A DNA stretch of 48,033 nt from Pseudomonadota bacterium (GTDB lineage Bacteria; Pseudomonadota; Alphaproteobacteria; Rhizobiales; Beijerinckiaceae). Below are positions 17,633-26,539 of this stretch, one piece after another. The position numbers were made by a program, and so were the translations under genes. The notes beneath the pieces were generated by a model, which saw only the letters and a list, made by a program, of their open reading frames with translations, made no database searches and was not told the origin of the DNA. The DNA lies in NCBI GenBank assembly GCA_021804825.1, contig JAJZGX010000006.1:1-48033 (forward strand). Reading direction: 5' to 3'. Position 1 is the first letter of the stretch; each line of letters opens with the position of its first letter.

Positions 17633-18487
17633 ATGACATCACACTCCGCCCCACTCCCGCGCACCCGCATCGACCACTTGTTCGCGCGCCTCAAAACCGA
17701 AGGCCGCGCGGCACTGGTCACCTTCGTCGAGGCCGGCGACCCTGATGAGGCGACCTCGCAGGCCTTGCTTGATGCCTTGCCGGCCGCCGGTGCCGACATT
17801 ATCGAATTTGGCATGCCGTTCACGGACCCGATGGCGGATGGGCCGGTCATTCAGGCCGCGGGCTTGCGCGCGCTTCAGGGCGGGCAGACGCTGCGTCGCA
17901 CGCTTGCCATGGTGCGTAACTTCCGCAGCACGAATGATACCACACCCTTGGTGCTGATGGGCTATTTCAACCCGATCTATGTCTACGGCGTCGAGAGTTT
18001 CGTGCGCGATGCCAAGGCTGCTGGTGTTGATGGTTTGATCGTGGTTGATCTGCCCCCCGAAGAAGATGACGAACTCTGTTTGCCGGCCATGGCGGCGGGG
18101 CTGAATTTCATTCGCCTCGCGACCCCCACAACCGATGCCAAGCGCCTGCCCAAAGTGCTGCAAAACACGTCCGGCTTTGTCTATTATGTCTCGATCAACG
18201 GCATCACCGGTGCGGCCGAGCCGGATTATTCGCAAGTCGAGCACGCTGTCGCCAGGCTGCGCGCCCATACCGATTTGCCGATCTGCGTCGGCTTTGGCGT
18301 GCGCAACGCCGCGGCGGCCCGCGCCATAGCCACCCATGCCGATGGCGTGGTGGTGGGAACCGCGCTGATCAGCGCCCTTGTCGGCACGCTGGACAAACAC
18401 GGCCATGCCACCAGCACAACGCGCGACCACGTGACCGACCTCGTGCACGCGCTGTCGGTAGGCGTCCACGCCGCGCACCGCAGCTGA
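17633..18487 (+). CDS. trpA: TrpA, tryptophan synthase alpha subunit
   Basis: Cleaves indole-3-glycerol phosphate to indole and glyceraldehyde-3-phosphate; indole is channelled to TrpB. The 284-residue TIM barrel has the catalytic pair Glu58 and Asp69 in [15 protein letters not shown], the [10 protein letters not shown] loop and the phosphate site VGFGVRN. It is followed by accD and folC, the usual alphaproteobacterial order, but trpB, which normally lies immediately upstream, is absent; instead a divergent sugar-dehydrogenase gene begins 145 bases away. trpB must be encoded elsewhere if the pathway is intact. Confidence 0.95.
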   Translation: MTSHSAPLPRTRIDHLFARLKTEGRAALVTFVEAGDPDEATSQALLDALPAAGADIIEFGMPFTDPMADGPVIQAAGLRALQGGQTLRRTLAMVRNFRSTNDTTPLVLMGYFNPIYVYGVESFVRDAKAAGVDGLIVVDLPPEEDDELCLPAMAAGLNFIRLATPTTDAKRLPKVLQNTSGFVYYVSINGITGAAEPDYSQVEHAVARLRAHTDLPICVGFGVRNAAAARAIATHADGVVVGTALISALVGTLDKHGHATSTTRDHVTDLVHALSVGVHAAHRS

Positions 18488-18551
18488 GCTTCCTTGAAAA
18501 AGGCGCGAAGCCGTTTCATAAGCGCCTGATTGATGCGTTTCGGAGTTGAAC

Positions 18552-19439
18552 ATGAATTGGATTTCCGATGTTGTGCCGCCGCGCATCCGCTCGCTCCTGC
18601 GGCGCGATACGCCCGAGAATCTCTGGGTGAAGTGCCCGGAGAGCGGCCAACTGGTGTTCCACAAGGACCTTGAAGCCAATCTCTATGTCGTGCCAAGTTC
18701 CGGCCATCACATGCGCATTCCCGCCAAGGCGCGGCTCACCGCGCTGTTTGATGACGGCACCTATGAAGACATTCCCACGCCCGAAGTGCCCGCCGATCCG
18801 CTGAAATTCCGCGACGTCAAGCGCTACAGTGATCGACTGAAGGAAAATCGCGCCAAGACCGGGCGCCCCGACACCATCATGCTGGCAGCAGGCAGCATCG
18901 AGGGCCAGAAGGCCGTCGTCGCTGTGCATGATTTCGAGTTTCTTGGCGGCTCGCTCGGCATGGCGGCTGGCGAGGCGATCATCACCGGCATGCTGACAGC
19001 GGTGGAGCGGCGCAGCCCCTTCATCATTTTCACGGCATCGGGCGGGGCGCGCATGCAGGAAGGCATGTTCTCGCTGATGCAGATGCCGCGCACCACTGTA
19101 GCCGTGCAGCGCCTGCGCGCTGCCAAGCTTCCCTATATTGTGGTGCTCACCAACCCCACGACCGGCGGCGTCACCGCCTCCTATGCCATGCTCGGCGATG
19201 TGCATATTGCCGAGCCCGGTGCCGTGATCGGATTTGCCGGTGCGCGGGTGATCGAGCAGACCATCCGGGAGCGCCTGCCCGAAGGTTTCCAGCGTGCCGA
19301 ATATCTGAAAGACCACGGCATGGTCGATATGGTGGTGAAGCGCACCGAGATGCGCCCGATGCTCGCCCGCCTTTGCGCTTTGTTGACGCGCACACCGGTT
19401 GCGCCGCCGGTCGCAGTGCCGGAACCGCAGCCTGCATGA
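18552..19439 (+). CDS. accD: AccD, acetyl-CoA carboxylase carboxyltransferase beta subunit
   Basis: With AccA transfers the carboxyl group from biotin to acetyl-CoA to make malonyl-CoA for fatty-acid synthesis. The 295-residue protein has the crotonase-like core ([39 protein letters not shown]). The N-terminal zinc ribbon, CxxC-X15-CxxC in E. coli, keeps only Cys28; the other three positions read Ser31, Val47 and Ser50, so it cannot bind zinc the usual way. The [10 protein letters not shown] and GHHMRIP segments around it are conserved. ATG 18552 has GGAG 6 bases upstream; it follows trpA by 64 bases. Confidence 0.95.
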   Translation: MNWISDVVPPRIRSLLRRDTPENLWVKCPESGQLVFHKDLEANLYVVPSSGHHMRIPAKARLTALFDDGTYEDIPTPEVPADPLKFRDVKRYSDRLKENRAKTGRPDTIMLAAGSIEGQKAVVAVHDFEFLGGSLGMAAGEAIITGMLTAVERRSPFIIFTASGGARMQEGMFSLMQMPRTTVAVQRLRAAKLPYIVVLTNPTTGGVTASYAMLGDVHIAEPGAVIGFAGARVIEQTIRERLPEGFQRAEYLKDHGMVDMVVKRTEMRPMLARLCALLTRTPVAPPVAVPEPQPA

Positions 19440-20758
19440 CTTCGCCCGCCGCCGCTGACGCAACAGAAGCCGTGCTGACAAGGCTGCTCGGCCTGCATCC
19501 CAAGAAGATCGATCTGTCGCTCGGTCGCACCCAGTCCCTGCTTGAGAAACTGGCCCGTCCGCAGGACAAGCTGCCGCCGACCATCCATGTCGCCGGCACC
19601 AATGGCAAGGGTTCAACGATCGCCTTCATGCGGGCCATGCTCGAAGCGGCGGGCCAGCGCGTGCATGTCTATACGTCGCCGCATCTGGTGCAATTCCACG
19701 AGCGCATCCGGTTGGCGGGTCAGTTGATCGAGGATGAGCGCTTGCGCCAGGTGCTGGAAGACTGCGAACTCGCCAATGCGGGGGCGCCGATCACCTTTTT
19801 CGAGATCACGACTGCTGCGGCCCTGCTCGAATTCTCCCGCGTCCCCGCCGATGTCCTGCTGCTGGAAGTCGGATTGGGCGGACGCTATGATGCCACCAAC
19901 GTCATCGACAAGCCGGCATTGACCATCATAACGCCGGTATCGCACGATCATCCTGAATTTCTCGGTACTGAAATCAAAGGCATTGCCTATGAAAAGGCAG
20001 GTATTCTCAAGGCTGGCGTCCCCGGCGTCATCGCCCCTCAAAGCGAGGCGGCGCTGGGCGTGATCCGCGATCAGGCGGCCCGTCTCGGTGCGCCGCTGCT
20101 GGTCGCCGGTGAAGATTTCCACGTCCACGGCGAACATGGCCGCTTGATCTATCAGGATGAGGCGGGATTGCTCGATCTGCCGCTCCCCCGGCTTCCGGGG
20201 CGACACCAGTTCGATAATGCCGCCGCGGCAATCGCTGCTTTGCGCTGGCTGGAGCCGACATTTTCTACTGAAGCCGTCGAGGAAGGTCTCGGCAATGTGG
20301 CGTGGCCGGCACGCTTGCAACGCCTTAAGGCCGGGCCGCTACTGGCCTGCGCACCGGCAGATGTGGAACTCTGGCTCGATGGCGGCCATAATGCCGACGG
20401 CGGGCGCGTACTGGGCGATGCCATGGCGGATTTTGAGGACAAGGCAACCCGGCCGTTGATCCTCATCTGCGGAACGCTTGCCACCAAGGATACCGCCTCA
20501 TTCCTGCGGGCGTTTCGCGGGCTGGCGCAGGAAGTCATCGGTGTGCCGGTGGCGGGTGATCATGCCGGGCGCAGCGCCGCCGATGTCGCTGCGGCGGCCC
20601 GCGCGCAGGGCATTCCTGCCAGTGCCTGCGCCAGCGTGCCGGATGCCTTGAGCTATCTCAAGGCCCGTGCCTGGCCGAAGCCCCCGCGCGTGCTAATCGC
20701 CGGATCTCTCTATCTGGCCGGTGAAGTGCTCCGCCTGCAAGGTGCCACGCTGGCTTGA
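19436..20758 (+). CDS. folC: FolC, dihydrofolate / folylpolyglutamate synthase
   Basis: Adds glutamate to dihydropteroate and extends folate polyglutamate tails, using ATP. The 440-residue Mur-ligase-type protein has the P-loop GTNGKGST at residues 54-61, [12 protein letters not shown], the [13 protein letters not shown] metal-site strand, and the C-terminal [14 protein letters not shown] 19436 overlaps the accD stop as ATGA; an upstream in-frame start would lie deep inside accD. Last gene of trpA-accD-folC, convergent with the TPM gene 13 bases beyond. Confidence 0.95.
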   Translation: MTSPAAADATEAVLTRLLGLHPKKIDLSLGRTQSLLEKLARPQDKLPPTIHVAGTNGKGSTIAFMRAMLEAAGQRVHVYTSPHLVQFHERIRLAGQLIEDERLRQVLEDCELANAGAPITFFEITTAAALLEFSRVPADVLLLEVGLGGRYDATNVIDKPALTIITPVSHDHPEFLGTEIKGIAYEKAGILKAGVPGVIAPQSEAALGVIRDQAARLGAPLLVAGEDFHVHGEHGRLIYQDEAGLLDLPLPRLPGRHQFDNAAAAIAALRWLEPTFSTEAVEEGLGNVAWPARLQRLKAGPLLACAPADVELWLDGGHNADGGRVLGDAMADFEDKATRPLILICGTLATKDTASFLRAFRGLAQEVIGVPVAGDHAGRSAADVAAAARAQGIPASACASVPDALSYLKARAWPKPPRVLIAGSLYLAGEVLRLQGATLA

Positions 20759-20771
20759 AGCCTTCAGCCCC

Positions 20772-21380
20772 TCAAATGAAATAGATCCGATCCGGCAACT
20801 GGTTTTTCTGATTCCGGTCCGCTGGAAAATGGGCGGCCAATCGACTGCCGCAAGCGGCTATGGCGCTGATGAACCCCTCAACGACACGCCCTGCCCGCGC
20901 CTCACCAATCAAAGCATCGACGATGCTCTGCCACTCGTCCTGCGGGATCTTGGCCGCAATGCCGGTATCAGCGATGATCCGCACATAGCGCTCGGCCAGT
21001 GACACAAAGATCAAAATGCCGGTGCGCGCCGCCGTATGCGACACATGGCGCAACTCGAATTGTTCCAGCGCAGCCGCATGGGCGCGCGCCCGCAGAATGC
21101 GCCGGGGCACCAGCAACAAGCGCAGACGCTGCTGCGTCAGCGCCAATCCGGCCGCCAGAAACACCGCAAGTTGCACCAGATAGATGTGCTGAACCGACCA
21201 ATGCGTGAAGGTGATCAGCGGCCAGGGTAGCGCCAAAGCCAGGAACACGCTCCACAGCAACGGAATTTCGGCATAATCCGAAGCTGCATGCGAGAGCACG
21301 CAGACGATCTCGCCGGACGTGGCAGCCTCGGCGTGCTGAATGGCTTCGGCAATGCGCCGCTGGTCGTCCGCGCTGATCAT
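20772..21380 (-). CDS. TPM-domain membrane protein (short form)
   Basis: A 202-residue protein with an N-terminal TPM-like segment (ADDQRRIAEAIQHAEAATSGEIVCVL), two membrane helices at about residues 42-60 and 66-82, and a second TPM half (TGILIFVSLAERYVRIIADTGI, then DEWQSIVDALIGEARAG). TPM proteins are thylakoid TLP18.3/Psb32-like domains; bacterial members have no firm function. The start is 3 bases from the stop of the longer TPM gene, so these are co-expressed with lemA, a common trio. Confidence 0.82.
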   Translation of the reverse strand: MISADDQRRIAEAIQHAEAATSGEIVCVLSHAASDYAEIPLLWSVFLALALPWPLITFTHWSVQHIYLVQLAVFLAAGLALTQQRLRLLLVPRRILRARAHAAALEQFELRHVSHTAARTGILIFVSLAERYVRIIADTGIAAKIPQDEWQSIVDALIGEARAGRVVEGFISAIAACGSRLAAHFPADRNQKNQLPDRIYFI

Positions 21381-21383
21381 CGC

Positions 21384-22172
21384 CTACCAACCCCCCGATG
21401 CGCCGCCGCCACCTGACGAGCCACCGCCCCCTGAAAAGCCGCCAAAGCCGCCTGATGAAAATCCGCCGGAATTGAACCCGCCGGATTCCATGCCACCCAG
21501 CATGCCGCCGATCATTCCACCCGCAAAACTGCCCCCCATGCTGGCGCGCCGCCCGCCGGAAGCTCGTGCACGCCAGTTCATGAACATGAACAGCAGCAGC
21601 ATAAAGCCTAACACCAGCAGATTCACCGGCGAAGAGCGATTGTCGGATCGCACGGGCTGGCGGGCAACCCAGCTGCTTTTGTCACCGGACAGCACCGCGA
21701 TGATGTCATCCACCCCACCCGAAATGCCACCTGACAGATCACCGCTCTTGAAGCGCGGCACCATGGCGTGCGTGATGATGATATTGCTCAAAACATCGGT
21801 GAGCGTGCCCTCAAGCCCATAGCCGACCTCGATGCGCACCTGATGTTCTTTGGGTGCCACCAGCAGCAAAACGCCGTTATTGGTCGATTTTTGCCCCAGC
21901 TTCCAGGCGCGAAACATTTCATTGGCGAAAGTGGCGATGTCCTCTCCCTGAAGCGACGGCACGGTCGCGACCACCAGCTGGATGCTGGATTTGGCCTCCA
22001 AAGCCTGCAATTGGCCATTGAGCTTGGCGATGGTTGGCGCGTTGATGACATGCGCCGCATCAACCACCCGGCCCGACAATGGCGGGAATGTCAGGCCCGC
22101 CATCGCGCCCACGGCCAACACCAGCGCCAGCAGCGTGGCAGCGACAGGGCGCATGATCAAGGATTTCACCAC
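21384..22172 (-). CDS. TPM-domain protein with signal peptide and Gly/Ser-rich tail (YgcG-like)
   Basis: A 262-residue exported, membrane-anchored protein: N-terminal signal ending near AGLTFPPLSGRVVDAA, the TPM domain at about 30-165 with QLVVATVPSLQG and EVGYGLEGTLTDVLS, a helix near 185-200 (LVLGFMLLLFMFMNW), and a C-terminal low-complexity tail of Gly, Ser and Phe. The start is uncertain: GTG at 22172 or 22169, behind a GGGGGGA stretch, with ATG 22154 as a later option. It follows lemA by 15 bases. Confidence 0.85.
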   Translation of the reverse strand: MVKSLIMRPVAATLLALVLAVGAMAGLTFPPLSGRVVDAAHVINAPTIAKLNGQLQALEAKSSIQLVVATVPSLQGEDIATFANEMFRAWKLGQKSTNNGVLLLVAPKEHQVRIEVGYGLEGTLTDVLSNIIITHAMVPRFKSGDLSGGISGGVDDIIAVLSGDKSSWVARQPVRSDNRSSPVNLLVLGFMLLLFMFMNWRARASGGRRASMGGSFAGGMIGGMLGGMESGGFNSGGFSSGGFGGFSGGGGSSGGGGASGGW

Positions 22173-22187
22173 ACCGGTCCCCCCGCG

Positions 22188-22787
22188 TTAAAACTTCACC
22201 TTGGGCGGGGTCGCGGCACCGGCATCCGCAGTAAATTCCGCCATCGGCTGATAGGAGCGGAAAAACGTCGAAGCCCAGATCACACCGGGAAAGGTGCGCA
22301 GCGACAGGTTATAATCGCGCACCGCCCTGATATAATCGCGCCGCGCCACGGAAATGCGGTTCTCGGTGCCCTCCAATTGCGATTGCAATGCAAGGAAATT
22401 CTGATTGGACTTCAGATCAGGATAATTTTCGCTGATAGCCATCAAATGCCCGAGCGCCCCGGACAACTGGTTCTGCGCGTCGGTGAAGGCTTTCAATTTG
22501 GCCGGATCGGTCAGTTGCGAAGCATCAATATGCACGGATGTGGCCTTGGCGCGCGCCTCGACCACGGCCGTCAACACATCCTTTTCCTGCTTGGCATAGC
22601 CTTGCACGGTGGCGACCAGATTGGGGATCAGGTCGGCACGGCGCTGATATTGGTTCTGCACTTGTGCCCACTGCGCCTTGGCGTTTTCCTGCGCCGTGGG
22701 AATGGTATTATAACCACACCCGGCCAAAACCAGGCCCGTGAGCACCAGAACGAGCGCCAGACGCAAGCGAAGCAACAGCGTTTTCAT
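22188..22787 (-). CDS. lemA: LemA-family lipoprotein
   Basis: A 199-residue LemA protein: signal ending in the lipobox LVLAGC (Cys24), then a long helical domain with NQYQRRADLIPNLVATVQGY, the AENYPDLKSNQNF-type core (here ISENYPDLKSNQNFLALQ) and the ENRISVARRDYIRAVRDYN helix. The family's function is unknown, but it regularly accompanies TPM-domain genes as here. ATG 22787 is chosen because it opens the lipoprotein signal; the earlier in-frame ATG lies in the end of trcR. Confidence 0.9.
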   Translation of the reverse strand: MKTLLLRLRLALVLVLTGLVLAGCGYNTIPTAQENAKAQWAQVQNQYQRRADLIPNLVATVQGYAKQEKDVLTAVVEARAKATSVHIDASQLTDPAKLKAFTDAQNQLSGALGHLMAISENYPDLKSNQNFLALQSQLEGTENRISVARRDYIRAVRDYNLSLRTFPGVIWASTFFRSYQPMAEFTADAGAATPPKVKF

Positions 22788-22852
22788 GGGTTCACCCTGC
22801 CTTGAGGAAACCGAATTCGCGACCCGAGCCGCAGCCTTGCCCGGCTGATAGC

Positions 22853-23566
22853 TCATTCGGTTGGTTTCAGATCCTTGAGCTTAGCAAAGACCGAGGAGAC
22901 ATCAACACCGTCCTGCTCGTCATCCTTCGGCTTTTGCGTGCTCGCGCCAAAAACTGAAGCGGCGCTGGCTGGCGCGGTCGGGCGGGTGGTGATTTCCGCG
23001 GGAATCAGCGTCTGGCCGCGATCCTCCTCGGCGCGCGGGCGCTCTTTGGCGGCGCGATTGACTTCGAAATCGAGTTCGACCTGCGTGCACAGGCCGAGCG
23101 ATACCGGATCGACAGGCGACATGGCCGCCGAATTCCAATGGGTGCGCTCGCGAATGGATTGCAGCGTGTGCTTGGTTGTCCCCGCGAGGCGCATGATCTG
23201 CGCATCTTTCAATTCGGGATGGTTGCGCACCAACCACAAAATCGCGTTGGGGCGATCCTGACGGCGTGACAGCGGCGTGTAGCGCGCCCCGCGCTTGGCC
23301 TTGATCTCCGGCACTTTCACCTTGGAAGGCGCGAGCTTCAATTCGTAGGTCCTGTCCTTCTCACCGTGCTGGATTTCCTCGCGGGTCAGCGCACCATTGG
23401 TGATCGGGTCATGGCCCTTGATACCGGCGGCCACTTCGCCATCGGCAATGCCCTTCACTTCAAGCGGATGCAATTTGCAGAAATTGGCAATCTGCTCAAA
23501 GGATAGCGAGGTGTTGTCAATCAGCCACACGGCGGTGGCTTTGGGCATAAGCGGGGCGTTACTCAT
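22853..23566 (-). CDS. trcR: DUF1013 protein, TrcR-type cell-cycle transcriptional regulator
   Basis: A 237-residue alphaproteobacterial DUF1013 protein; members are named TrcR, a cell-cycle transcriptional regulator. The N-terminus APLMPKATAVWLIDNTSLSF and the core CKLHPLEVKGIADGEVA are characteristic, followed by RPNAILWLVRNHPELKDAQIMRLAGTT-type HTH-like helices (positions about 105-135) and a less conserved acidic tail. ATG 23566 is chosen because GGAG lies 9 bases upstream and the protein then starts as the family does; an ATG 30 bases earlier has no ribosome site. It heads the trcR-lemA-TPM-TPM group. Confidence 0.8.
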   Translation of the reverse strand: MSNAPLMPKATAVWLIDNTSLSFEQIANFCKLHPLEVKGIADGEVAAGIKGHDPITNGALTREEIQHGEKDRTYELKLAPSKVKVPEIKAKRGARYTPLSRRQDRPNAILWLVRNHPELKDAQIMRLAGTTKHTLQSIRERTHWNSAAMSPVDPVSLGLCTQVELDFEVNRAAKERPRAEEDRGQTLIPAEITTRPTAPASAASVFGASTQKPKDDEQDGVDVSSVFAKLKDLKPTE

Positions 23567-23940
23567 CTCTATCGGCTCCAGCTTCAGGTCAGACATGATG
23601 CGCGTGCGGGCACTCGCCCCGGATTGCGCCGCATCAAGGCCTAAAACTCATCATCCATGACGGGGAAACCCGGCTATACGCCGCAACGCCCGGCAAGGCA
23701 ACCAAAAGCTTGGGACAATTCACGCCGGAATTGGGCGAAAACGGCACGATGACGCCCCGGTGCCGCATTACCGCCATGAACCTTCGGTTAACCATGTTCA
23801 AGCTTTGCAGTGATTTGAACCGCCTTCGCAAGGGTTCATCAAGGTTGACAGAACCTTGATTTAACCTTCGCGTTTTAATCCGTCCCTCGGGGCCAAGGGC
23901 TGCACTATTACCTGACACTGAAACACCCAGGAGTTGAAGA
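23567..23940. promoter_or_regulatory. trcR / pal divergent intergenic region
   Basis: About 374 bases without a gene. Notable items are GGTTAACC at 23786-23793, a second TTAACC at 23862-23867 (both resemble CtrA half-sites, but no TTAA-N7-TTAA full site is present), the 23-bp inverted repeat at 23838-23860, and the AGGAG ribosome site 7 bases before pal. Confidence 0.5.
23838..23860. promoter_or_regulatory. 23-bp perfect inverted repeat upstream of pal
   Basis: ATCAAGGTT (23838-23846) and AACCTTGAT (23852-23860) are exact complements around the 5-base centre GACAG. A TTGACA hexamer (23845-23850) sits inside it, but no good -10 lies 16-18 bases further on. It is 81 bases before the pal start. 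Likely an operator; a hairpin is possible. Confidence 0.55.
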
Positions 23941-24480
23941 ATGTTCCAGACAATGACGATCAACGGCGCGCGTTCGGCACGTTTGGCGGTGGCGCTGACG
24001 GCGGCACTGGCCATGGCGGCCTGCTCGCGCACCGTGAAAGACGCCGGTGCCAACGGCGGCCTCAATGGTGGCCTGAATGGCGGCATCAACAATTCCGGCC
24101 TCGCCGCACCCGGCAGCACCAAGGACTTCGTGGCCAATATCGGAGATCGGGTATTTTTCGACACGGATTCGGTTCAGTTCACGCCAGCCGACATCAACAC
24201 GCTGAACAAGCAGGCTGCCTGGCTCAGCCGTTACAGCCAATATCACTTCACCATCGAAGGCCACGCCGATGAGCGCGGAACCCGCGAATACAACTTCCAG
24301 CTTGGTGCCAGCCGCGCCCAGAATGTGAAGACCTACCTGATTTCGCGCGGTATTTCCGCGTCGCGCATGAACACCATTTCCTATGGCAAAGAGCGCCCGG
24401 TGGCGACCTGCAACAACATCTCCTGCTGGTCACAGAATCGCCGCGCCGTCATCGTGCTGCATACTGGTGGTCGCTCATAA
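23941..24480 (+). CDS. pal: Pal, peptidoglycan-associated lipoprotein
   Basis: Outer-membrane lipoprotein of the Tol-Pal complex that ties the outer membrane to peptidoglycan during division. The 179-residue precursor has a signal peptide with lipobox MAAC (Cys28), a Gly/Asn-rich linker (GANGGLNGGLNGGINNSG), then an OmpA-like domain with RVFFDTDS, EGHADERGTREYN and the SRAQNVKTYLISRGI helix. The ATG follows AGGAG by 7 bases. The usual upstream tolQRA-tolB genes and downstream ybgF are not here; pal stands between a divergent trcR group and a methyltransferase gene. Confidence 0.92.
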   Translation: MFQTMTINGARSARLAVALTAALAMAACSRTVKDAGANGGLNGGLNGGINNSGLAAPGSTKDFVANIGDRVFFDTDSVQFTPADINTLNKQAAWLSRYSQYHFTIEGHADERGTREYNFQLGASRAQNVKTYLISRGISASRMNTISYGKERPVATCNNISCWSQNRRAVIVLHTGGRS

Positions 24481-24540
24481 GCTTGCACCGGCGCCATCGG
24501 CTTCGTTGACGTCGGCCCAGCGCTCGGCGATAGGAGAGCG

Positions 24541-25410
24541 ATGGCACCCCCGCAAATCTTTGATTGCGACCTGATCAAGCGGCGACTGACGCGCGCCACG
24601 GCCGACGGCATGGCGACATTCCTTGTCGACCGCTTGATCGAAGATCTCGTGGAACGGCTGACGCTGGTCAAGCGGCACTTCACTTTGGCCGCTGACATCG
24701 GCACACCGTCGTCAGCCCTCACCTTGCGCCTGCGCGCCGCGATGCAGGCCCAGCACCTGGCCCCGCTCGCCGCGCTGGCAGCACCCCTGCCCGGCAGCAT
24801 CCTGGTGAGCGAGGATCTGGCGCTCGCGCCCGAGAGCCTTGATCTCGTCACCTCGCTTGCCGCCTTTCAATTCGCCAATGATGTCCCCGGATTGTTCGCG
24901 CAAATAAGGCGGGCCTTGAAACCCGACGGCCTGTTTTTGTGCTGCATGGCCGGCGGCGACACCCTCCATGAATTGCGCGCCTGCCTGACCGAGGCCGAGA
25001 CCGAATTGACCGGCGGCGCGAGCCCGCGGGTCATCCCCTTTGCCGATGTGCGCACCATGGGGGCGCTGGCGCAACGCGCCGGCTTCGCGCTCCCGGTGGT
25101 CGATCTCGAGCGCATCACGGTGCGCTACCCTTCCATGCTGGCGCTACTGGCGGACCTGCGGGCCATGGGCGCCACCAACCCGCTGCACGACCGCTCGCGC
25201 AAGCCGGCCACCCGCGCCCTGTTTCTACGCGCCGCCACGCTCTATGCCGAACGCTTCAGCGATGCCGATGGCAAGATCCGCGCCAGCTTTGACTGGATCT
25301 GGATTTCCGGCTGGGCACCTCATGCCAGCCAGCAAAAGCCCTTGCGGCCCGGCTCCGCGAAAATGCGCCTTGCCGACGCGCTCAACACAAGGGAGATCAA
25401 AGCCGAATGA
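24541..25410 (+). CDS. NDUFAF5-like SAM-dependent methyltransferase-fold protein
   Basis: A 289-residue class I methyltransferase-fold protein of the BioC/NDUFAF5 kind found in alphaproteobacteria. It begins with IFDCDLIKRRLTRA, has the DLVTSLAAFQFANDVPGLF and IRRALKPDGLFLCCMAGGDTL segments, and a C-terminal FDWIWISGWAPH. The SAM-binding motif I is weak (ADIGTPSSALTLRL lacks the GxGxG pattern). Human NDUFAF5 acts as an arginine hydroxylase on a complex I subunit; whether this protein does so is inference. AGGAG lies just before the ATG. It overlaps the next gene as ATGA. Confidence 0.78.
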   Translation: MAPPQIFDCDLIKRRLTRATADGMATFLVDRLIEDLVERLTLVKRHFTLAADIGTPSSALTLRLRAAMQAQHLAPLAALAAPLPGSILVSEDLALAPESLDLVTSLAAFQFANDVPGLFAQIRRALKPDGLFLCCMAGGDTLHELRACLTEAETELTGGASPRVIPFADVRTMGALAQRAGFALPVVDLERITVRYPSMLALLADLRAMGATNPLHDRSRKPATRALFLRAATLYAERFSDADGKIRASFDWIWISGWAPHASQQKPLRPGSAKMRLADALNTREIKAE

Positions 25411-25868
25411 CCCGCCCGATTGCCGCAAGGCGCGATGAATTCCCGCTTTTCATGCGGCTTTCCACCCGCTGGAGCGATAACGACGCCTATGGTCACGTCA
25501 ATAACGCGCTTTATCATCATTATTTTGATGCCGCCGTGAACCGCATGCTGATCGAAGGTGGCGCGCTCGATCCGGTCAACAGCCTCGAAATCGGCCTCGT
25601 GGTCGAGAGCAGTTGCACATGGTTTGCCTCGCTGAAATATCCCGAGGACGTCGAGATTGGCCTCAGCCTGCTGCAACTTGGCCGCTCGTCCGTGACCTAC
25701 CGCCTCGGTGCCTTTGCGCCGCTGGCACCAAGCGCTGCGGCCGTGGCACGCTATACCCATGTTTACGTCAACCGGCATTCCAACCGGCCGGTTCCTGTGC
25801 CGGACATGGTGCGGAGCCTGTTGGCCCCCCTTGCGATCACACATGCCCAAACCCTGCCAACTGCATGA
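25407..25868 (+). CDS. Acyl-CoA thioesterase, 4HBT hot-dog fold
   Basis: A 153-residue single hot-dog-domain thioesterase that would release CoA from acyl-CoA; substrate unknown. The signature RWSDNDAYGHVNNALYHHYFD carries the presumed catalytic Asp26, and VESSCTWFASLKYPEDVEIGL is the usual mid-domain strand set. It starts in an ATGA overlap with the methyltransferase gene. phaR begins 60 bases downstream, so a link with hydroxyacyl-CoA metabolism is conceivable but unproven. Confidence 0.87.
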   Translation: MTRPIAARRDEFPLFMRLSTRWSDNDAYGHVNNALYHHYFDAAVNRMLIEGGALDPVNSLEIGLVVESSCTWFASLKYPEDVEIGLSLLQLGRSSVTYRLGAFAPLAPSAAAVARYTHVYVNRHSNRPVPVPDMVRSLLAPLAITHAQTLPTA

Positions 25869-25928
25869 TGATTGCGGCTTGTAAACTTTGCGCTACTATG
25901 GGGCGCTACTCATAAGGACGGTGACACC

Positions 25929-26525
25929 ATGGCGCAAAAATCAGCGCAGGACACGACGCAGGATAAGCCCGCGCTTGTCATCAAGAAATATGCCAACCGG
26001 CGGCTCTACAACACGGGCTCAAGCGTCTATGTGACGCTGGAAGATCTTGCCGTGATGGTGAAGCGCGGCGAGGAATTTGTCGTGCAGGATGCCAAAACCT
26101 CCGAAGATATCACCCGCGCGGTCTTGACCCAGATTATCTTCGAGCAGGAGGGCAAGACCGGCCAAAACCTGCTGCCGACCAATTTTCTGCGCCAGCTGAT
26201 CGGCTTTTACGGCGATCAGATGCAGGTGCTCGTGCCGAGTTATCTTGAATTCACATTCTCGAAACTGGTCGGCGAGCAGCAGAAATACCGCGATCAGATG
26301 GCCAAATTCATGATTGGCGGCAAACTTGGCGAACCCAGCTTGCCGATGTTCGCCTCGTTGGAAGAACAGGCCCGCAAGAACATGAGCATGTTCAGCCAGG
26401 CGCTGGCCATGCTCAATCCTTTCGTGCCGCCCCCGGCGACACCGGCACCGCCCGATGATCTCGAGACCATGCGCCGCGAACTCTCCGAGATGCAGCGCCG
26501 CCTCGACAAAATGGGCAAGAGCTGA
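25929..26525 (+). CDS. phaR: PhaR, polyhydroxyalkanoate synthesis repressor
   Basis: Binds PHA granules and DNA and represses phasin and synthesis genes until polymer appears. The 198-residue protein has the PhaR/PHB accumulation N-terminal domain (VIKKYANRRLYNTGSSVYVTLEDLAVMVKRG-type region, about residues 16-48) and the adjoining FEQEGKTGQNLLPTNFLRQLIGFYGDQMQ domain, with a heptad-like C-terminus (LETMRRELSEMQRRLDKM). ATG 25929 has AAGGA 10 bases upstream. phaA, phaB and phaC are not in the window. It is convergent with edd. Confidence 0.93.
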   Translation: MAQKSAQDTTQDKPALVIKKYANRRLYNTGSSVYVTLEDLAVMVKRGEEFVVQDAKTSEDITRAVLTQIIFEQEGKTGQNLLPTNFLRQLIGFYGDQMQVLVPSYLEFTFSKLVGEQQKYRDQMAKFMIGGKLGEPSLPMFASLEEQARKNMSMFSQALAMLNPFVPPPATPAPPDDLETMRRELSEMQRRLDKMGKS

Positions 26526-26539
26526 GCCGCGCCCTCGCC

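Noticed and set aside
23862-23879. TTAA...TTAA pair upstream of pal as a full CtrA site.
   Set aside because: The gap is 10 bases, not the 7 of the established CtrA motif.
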